A stretch of 46,033 nt of DNA from assembly GCF_945980375.1 (NCBI RefSeq), contig NZ_CAMFQO010000010.1, positions 1 to 46,033 of the forward strand, read 5' to 3'. Each line of letters opens with the position of its first letter. Positions within the stretch are counted from its first letter, which is position 1. A program made the position numbers and the translations under genes. Shown in pieces: positions 41,402-46,033 of the stretch. The notes beneath the pieces were generated by a model. The model ran no database searches. It was not told the DNA's origin and saw nothing but the letters and a program-made list of their open reading frames with translations. The stretch comes from an uncultured Eubacterium sp. (GTDB lineage: Bacteria; Bacillota; Clostridia; Oscillospirales; Acutalibacteraceae).

Positions 41402-41848
41402 TTAAAGGCTGTTTAATGCATCATATATTTTGTTGAAAATCAGTTGATTTGGATAATATTTGTAATCCCGGAATATATCTATGCCTCTGTGTTCATAATG
41501 TTCAAGTATTGCGGCGGCACAGCCTGCGCTACGGCTTTGCCCGTATTCGCATTGACAGATTATATCCATCCCGTCATTTTTTGCCTTGTCAATAAACTTG
41601 GCAAGCACATTTACCTCGGGGAAATATGTTTCATAAGTAAGACCGAAATCCCCAAGCACCTCAATATCAATGTCATAAATCGGAACATAAAACACTCTGT
41701 CAGCCTTGCCCGAATAATCAACAAGTGCATAATCGTTCTTGTTTCTGCGGTCAATGGGGTCGTAAAAGCTGATAACCGCCGTGTTTTCGGGAAAACCGTT
41801 TCGCAGTAACGACTCAACTGCTTTTCTTGAATAGATCGTAACCTTCAT
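41402..41848 (-). CDS. Second tyrosine/dual-specificity phosphatase-like protein
   Basis: 148 residues from the ATG at 41848 (MKVTIYSRKAVE), with AAAGGAGTTGATTTT upstream. The active-site loop is QCEYGQSRSAG (CX5R), preceded by VPIYDID and followed by AAAILEHYEHRGIDIF and YYPNQLIFNKIYDAL. It is a paralogue of the protein at 38816: the loop and the YYPN-x-L tail match. The two copies flank two unrecognised genes and lie on opposite strands. Its function in this island is unknown. Confidence 0.8.
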   Translation of the reverse strand: MKVTIYSRKAVESLLRNGFPENTAVISFYDPIDRRNKNDYALVDYSGKADRVFYVPIYDIDIEVLGDFGLTYETYFPEVNVLAKFIDKAKNDGMDIICQCEYGQSRSAGCAAAILEHYEHRGIDIFRDYKYYPNQLIFNKIYDALNSL

Positions 41849-41927
41849 AAAATCAACTCCTTTATACATATAATAACACAGCAGATGCACCGAAATTAGT
41901 ACATCTGCTGTATGCTTGATTATTTAC

Positions 41928-42647
41928 TTATTTTTCCCTTCTTTTCTTTGCAATTTCGATCCAAGCCTTATGCTCCCAATCAAGCGGAGTTTGATGATCT
42001 TTAAAAATCTTAGGTAAATGCTCTTGAAATTCTTTGTATTCGGTATCATCCCATTTACTCCACGGCGTAACCTTTTCCGAGGAATATACTCCTCGAGTCC
42101 CGTTCTTCAAAAGATTTTCCTTAACTAATGGCAATGTAACATTTTCGTTGTTCCAAACAGATTCTATAATAAAGCTGTCAACAGGTACTTGGAAATATTT
42201 ATATAATCCTTGAATTTTCTTGTATTTTTTACAATCAACACAATCATTTTTATATTCAAGAAAAATCTCCGATAAAATATATAAATATTTCATTGTCATA
42301 TTAACCCATTTTTGAGCATTACCATAAGAAAAAGCAGGACTTTTATCTTTTAAAGACACTTTTTCATAGTGTTTTACTAATTCTTTACAGGTGGCTTTAT
42401 GCCATTTTTCATAACCATTTGAATTTTCTTTTAATAGCTCTTTTATTGTATTTTCTAATTCTTGTGCAACCTTATCATAATCTATCTCTTCAGCATTTTC
42501 CTTTTCTAATGCGTTATAAGCACCTTGCATAGTTGCATCATTATATGCAACTTTAATTGCAGATTTTAATATGGTGTCGAAATTATCTTTAAAACATACA
42601 CCAAAATATGTAAAAATAAGAAATTCAACCGAATTTTCTAAACTCAT
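41928..42647 (-). CDS. Unassigned 239-residue protein
   Basis: GAGGGGATTTTT precedes the ATG. Residues 1-110 are helical and charged, with a coiled-coil look (NALEKENAEEIDYDKVAQELENTI). Then AFSYGNAQKWVNMTMKYLYILSEIF, VPVDSFIIESVWN, VTPWSKWDDTEYKEFQ and PLDWEHKAWIEIAKKR follow, a tryptophan-rich second half. I have the impression of a family of small cytosolic proteins in defence neighbourhoods but cannot name it. It shares a transcript with the gene 22 bases upstream. Confidence 0.65.
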   Translation of the reverse strand: MSLENSVEFLIFTYFGVCFKDNFDTILKSAIKVAYNDATMQGAYNALEKENAEEIDYDKVAQELENTIKELLKENSNGYEKWHKATCKELVKHYEKVSLKDKSPAFSYGNAQKWVNMTMKYLYILSEIFLEYKNDCVDCKKYKKIQGLYKYFQVPVDSFIIESVWNNENVTLPLVKENLLKNGTRGVYSSEKVTPWSKWDDTEYKEFQEHLPKIFKDHQTPLDWEHKAWIEIAKKRREK

Positions 42648-42669
42648 AAAAATCCCCTCGGTTATATAA

Positions 42670-43095
42670 TCACTTTCTATATTTGTTGCAAATATCTAAA
42701 CATTCATCAAGCATATGTATTGCCTTTTTTGCTTCGTCAATTTGTTCATTTATTCTGCCTTTCATTTGTCTGATTGATGAAACGCAGGTTTCAAAGGCTT
42801 TGTTTGCATTATGTTTACTTGATTTTTTATCACTATCAAGTATATTAAGTGCATTTTCTATCATATTAAGCCTTATGCTGAGGTCTTCGATATAAATAGC
42901 AGAGGGCAATTTTTCGTCCATTGCTAACATATTCATAATGTCATGTACTACTGCAAGGTCTGATTCAAACTCCTCTTCGTCAACACCGTGATCGTCGTTA
43001 TACTGTTCAAAATAATTATCATATTGCTTTTGCAATTTTTCTTTAGTTTCTTCAATATACTTTAAGTCCTTTGATATATTCTCTTTAATATCCAT
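42670..43095 (-). CDS. Unassigned coiled-coil protein
   Basis: 141 residues, start preceded by TGGAGGTGAAATT. Nearly all helical and charged, with heptad-like stretches (ISKDLKYIEETKEKLQKQYDNYFEQYND and GRINEQIDEAKKAIHMLDECL). No membrane segment and no motif I recognise. It leads a two-gene minus-strand unit that diverges from the helicase gene. Such proteins often serve as structural partners. Confidence 0.65.
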   Translation of the reverse strand: MDIKENISKDLKYIEETKEKLQKQYDNYFEQYNDDHGVDEEEFESDLAVVHDIMNMLAMDEKLPSAIYIEDLSIRLNMIENALNILDSDKKSSKHNANKAFETCVSSIRQMKGRINEQIDEAKKAIHMLDECLDICNKYRK

Positions 43096-43262
43096 AATTT
43101 CACCTCCAAAATTTCTATCAATATTAAATCATATTGCGTGTACCGAAAATGTCGCATAGGCATTAATGATTTATAATTCAATTATAGCACATTAATACTT
43201 AGAAATAAATATGTTCAAAAAACCACCCATAGCACTTGTTACAATACTGTTAGGGTGATGAA

Positions 43263-46033
43263 ATGAACGATAAGGAAATACGAAAAATACTGATTTCATA
43301 TCTTGAAGCTGTTTGCAGTGAGGTTAGAATTTATCAAGAAAAAAACATCGGTTCATCAATTTGTGATATTATGGCTGTTACAAATTGTTTAACGGGTTTT
43401 GAAATAAAAAGTGATGCAGATAATTACACAAGACTTCAATATCAAGTGAATTCATATGATAAATTTTTTGATAAAAACTATATCGTTGTTAGTTCAAAGC
43501 ACGAAAAATCAGTTCCAAACAAAGTGCCTGACCACTGGGGGATAATGAGCATAAAAAACGATAGCATTGAAATTATCAAAAAAGCAAAAAAGAGCCCTAA
43601 TGTAAGCAGATACCAACAGTTGTCTGTTTTGTGGAAAGTTGAGCTTAACAATATATTGATTAAAAACAATATGCCGATTTTTGCTCAAAAAAATAAAAAC
43701 TATATTAAATCTCAACTATCAGACAATGTTGACGAGAAAATTCTCGGTGAACAAATTGCATATGAACTTCTTAAAAGAGATTATTCCGTTTTTAACGCAA
43801 CTGATTATACAATTCATGCAAATTCTAATATCCCGGAGTTTGAAATTATTGATTGCCTATCCGAAGAAAATGAGATGAATTATTCACTTGATGAATGGAT
43901 AAATCTTTATAGAAAGGCTCAGGAATTAAAGGCTGAAAAGAAAGCTATATATAGAAATTCTCCTGTAATAAGACCTGCTCACAAAATTAAATATACTGAT
44001 ATTGAAGTCCGCTTGGGTGCTCCGTGGATTTCAAAGGATATAATTGGAGAATTTATATTCTATATAATCAATGGAAAAGAGGCAAAAGACTCAAAGTCAT
44101 ATTTTGTAGAATATGATGATGTCACAGGCAACTGGAATATACCGAATAAGAATTACTACGGCGACAATTTAAGATGTAAAGTTGAATTCGGGACAAATAG
44201 GTATAATGCACTTTATATAATTGAAGCAACCCTTAATTTAAGACCAATAAAAATCTGCAATGGCGGAGTATTTGACGAAAAAGAAACAATACTTGCTGTT
44301 GAAAAACAGAAAATAATCATAGAGGAATTCAGTAATTGGATATGGAAAAGTGAGGATAGAATTTGGGAGGTAGAGGAAGCATATAACAAGGCTTTTGCGG
44401 AATTTAATAAGAAAAATTACGATGGAAGCCGTCTTGAATTTCCTGAGATAGCCGATGGATTTGAGCTTTATGATTACCAAAAAGATGCTGTACAAAAAAT
44501 AATTTCAGAAAAAAACACACTTCTTGCATTTGATGTAGGAGCCGGAAAAACATACATTATGATTGCGGCAGCTATGAAAATGCGACAAATGGGTATTTCG
44601 CGAAAAAATCTTTTTGTTGTGCCAAATAATATAGTCGGTCAGTGGGAAAAGATGTTCCTGACGCTATATCCAAAAGCAAAGTTGTTAACGATTGATTCAA
44701 AAACATTCAAACCAGCATTAAGAGAAAAGGTTCTTATTCAAATACGTGACGGCGATTATGACGGAATAATAATGGCTTATAGTTGTTTTGAAATGATACC
44801 GTTATCCAGCAACTATGTGCTAAGCCAAATGGAAAAGGATATAGAAGAATTAAATATAGCCGTCCGTCAATACACCGGATACTCCTATGAACAATCGCAA
44901 AGGTGCAAAGCTCGAGATAATATTAAGAATCTTGCGTATAAGTTTATGCAAAGTATGGATAAAAAGCCTGTCCATAATGTCACGTTTGACGAGCTTGAAA
45001 TAAACACAATTTTTCTTGACGAGGCACATAATTTCAAAAATATTCCCATTAAAACAAAAATGCGTGATTTAACAGGGATAAACACAAAAGGTTCATTGAA
45101 ATGCCTTGAAATGCAAAGAAAAATACAATGCGTTCAGGAGCAAAACGGTGGCAGAGGAGCAGTGTTTGCAACAGGTACTCCGCTTTGTAATTCTATTTCC
45201 GATGCGTATGCTATGCAAATGTATTTGCAAAGAGAAAAAATGCACGAGTTAAAGCTTGATATTTTTGATAACTGGGTTAAAACATTTGCCGCACCCGAAG
45301 AAATATGTGAAATTGATGTAGATACTTCAAAGTTCAGAATAGTAAGAAGATTTGCAAGGTTTTTTAATTTAAAGGAATTATCAAAAATGTTTTCATCTAT
45401 TGCTGTTTTTCACGCAGTTGAGCAAACAGGGTTGCCAAAGTTAAATGGATATACAGATGTTGTTATACACAAAAACAAAGCTCTTCGTAATTATATGCTT
45501 TCCCTTTGTGAACGCACAGCGCTGATAAGAGATAAGGTCGTTGACAAATCACATGATAATATGTTGAAAGTCAGTGCCGATGGACGAAAGGCAGCGCTTG
45601 ATTTGAATTTGGTAGGGAAAGAACAAAAATACGATAAAACATCAAAGGTGTTTTTATGCGTAAAAAGAGTTGTTGAAATATACAACAAATATTCGGACAC
45701 TTCTCAACTTATATTTTGCGACTATTCAACTCCAAAAGGCGACAGATTCAATGTTTATGATAAGCTTAAAGAGCTGTTAATTGATAGCGGAATAAAAGCA
45801 AAAGAAATTGCTTTTATTCATTCTTACCAAACAGAAGCAAGAAAAATGAAACTTTATCAAGAGGTTAATGAAGGAAAGATTAAAATTCTGATAGGCTCAA
45901 CCTTTAAACTCGGAATCGGTGCAAATGTTCAAACAAAGTTAAAGGCGATACATCATCTTGATGTACCTTGGCGTCCTGCCGATGTAGGACGGATTTTGCG
46001 GACATTCAAAATAAAAAAGAATGTGGAGGTAAC
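43263..46033 (+). CDS. sce7726-like nuclease domain fused to an SNF2-type helicase, 3' end off the window
   Basis: An open frame from the ATG at 43263 (AGGGTG upstream) reaches the right edge without a stop, at least 923 residues. Residues ~1-185 match the sce7726 family: SICDIMAVTNCLTGFEIKSD, ADNYTRLQYQVNSYDKFFD, VPDHWGI. EIKSD could be the nuclease E-x-K. From ~410 an SNF2/DEAH helicase follows: Walker A FDVGAGKTYIM (~424), VVPNNIVGQWEKM, DEAH in LDEAHNFKN (~586), ATGTPLCNS (~637), and a C-terminal lobe with LIGSTFKLGIGANVQ and LDVPWRPADVGRILR (~900). A DNA-remodelling or cleaving defence role is inferred. The gene was probably overlooked by closed-frame scans because it lacks a stop. Confidence 0.85.
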   Translation, partial: MNDKEIRKILISYLEAVCSEVRIYQEKNIGSSICDIMAVTNCLTGFEIKSDADNYTRLQYQVNSYDKFFDKNYIVVSSKHEKSVPNKVPDHWGIMSIKNDSIEIIKKAKKSPNVSRYQQLSVLWKVELNNILIKNNMPIFAQKNKNYIKSQLSDNVDEKILGEQIAYELLKRDYSVFNATDYTIHANSNIPEFEIIDCLSEENEMNYSLDEWINLYRKAQELKAEKKAIYRNSPVIRPAHKIKYTDIEVRLGAPWISKDIIGEFIFYIINGKEAKDSKSYFVEYDDVTGNWNIPNKNYYGDNLRCKVEFGTNRYNALYIIEATLNLRPIKICNGGVFDEKETILAVEKQKIIIEEFSNWIWKSEDRIWEVEEAYNKAFAEFNKKNYDGSRLEFPEIADGFELYDYQKDAVQKIISEKNTLLAFDVGAGKTYIMIAAAMKMRQMGISRKNLFVVPNNIVGQWEKMFLTLYPKAKLLTIDSKTFKPALREKVLIQIRDGDYDGIIMAYSCFEMIPLSSNYVLSQMEKDIEELNIAVRQYTGYSYEQSQRCKARDNIKNLAYKFMQSMDKKPVHNVTFDELEINTIFLDEAHNFKNIPIKTKMRDLTGINTKGSLKCLEMQRKIQCVQEQNGGRGAVFATGTPLCNSISDAYAMQMYLQREKMHELKLDIFDNWVKTFAAPEEICEIDVDTSKFRIVRRFARFFNLKELSKMFSSIAVFHAVEQTGLPKLNGYTDVVIHKNKALRNYMLSLCERTALIRDKVVDKSHDNMLKVSADGRKAALDLNLVGKEQKYDKTSKVFLCVKRVVEIYNKYSDTSQLIFCDYSTPKGDRFNVYDKLKELLIDSGIKAKEIAFIHSYQTEARKMKLYQEVNEGKIKILIGSTFKLGIGANVQTKLKAIHHLDVPWRPADVGRILRTFKIKKNVEV

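Overview
The window looks like a chromosomal segment of a low-to-mid GC Clostridia bacterium, most likely an Oscillospiraceae/Ruminococcaceae-type gut anaerobe. The evidence is the strong AGGAGG ribosome sites, the ferredoxin-rich three-piece glutamate synthase, an ammonium transporter fused to PII, a CsoR/CopA copper operon, and secreted proteins with repeated Cys-rich modules. The taxon is an inference; no rRNA or tRNA gene was seen.

Left part (1-9.6 kb, all on the minus strand). An ECF sigma factor is followed by a membrane-anchored anti-sigma-like protein and a secreted Cys-module protein that runs off the left edge. Next come a CsoR repressor and a copper P-type ATPase with a CopZ-like domain fused at its C-terminus, behind two strong palindromic operators. 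Then follow a small CmpB-like membrane protein, an ABC exporter and an EamA-type half transporter. The exporter and the EamA gene each end in the same 64-bp terminator cassette.

Middle (9.7-20 kb, plus strand) is a nitrogen and glutamine block. It holds glnA behind a near-consensus promoter and a structured leader, Amt-PII, glutamate synthase in three separate ORFs (class II amidotransferase, FMN/Fe-S synthase, GXGXG domain), pyrG, purF and a tiny BFD-type [2Fe-2S] protein. Ammonium is taken up, fixed as glutamine and glutamate, and spent on CTP and purines. Hairpin-rich leaders separate the units.

20-29.4 kb (minus strand) holds a Bce-like response regulator, histidine kinase, ABC ATPase and FtsX permease. 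It also holds an overlapping five-gene operon: small membrane protein, GtrA, GtrA-HAD fusion, MBL hydrolase and metallophosphoesterase. A truncated four-helix-bundle gene, heptamer-like repeats and a solitary large serine recombinase (29.5-31.4 kb) mark a junction into accessory DNA.

Right part (31.7-46 kb) resembles a defence island. It has a dGTPase-like HD hydrolase and, divergently, a WYL regulator, a Cas4-like/DUF2779 nuclease, a PD-(D/E)XK protein and a retron. The retron is an RT with NAxxH, YCDD and VTG motifs, preceded by a 174-nt msr-msd-like RNA gene closed by a perfect 15-bp a1/a2 repeat. Beyond it lie a PP2A-like phosphoesterase, two paralogous tyrosine-phosphatase-like proteins, several unrecognised genes, and an sce7726-SNF2 helicase fusion that runs off the right edge. 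The retron with its PD-(D/E)XK neighbour is the strongest candidate for an undescribed system.
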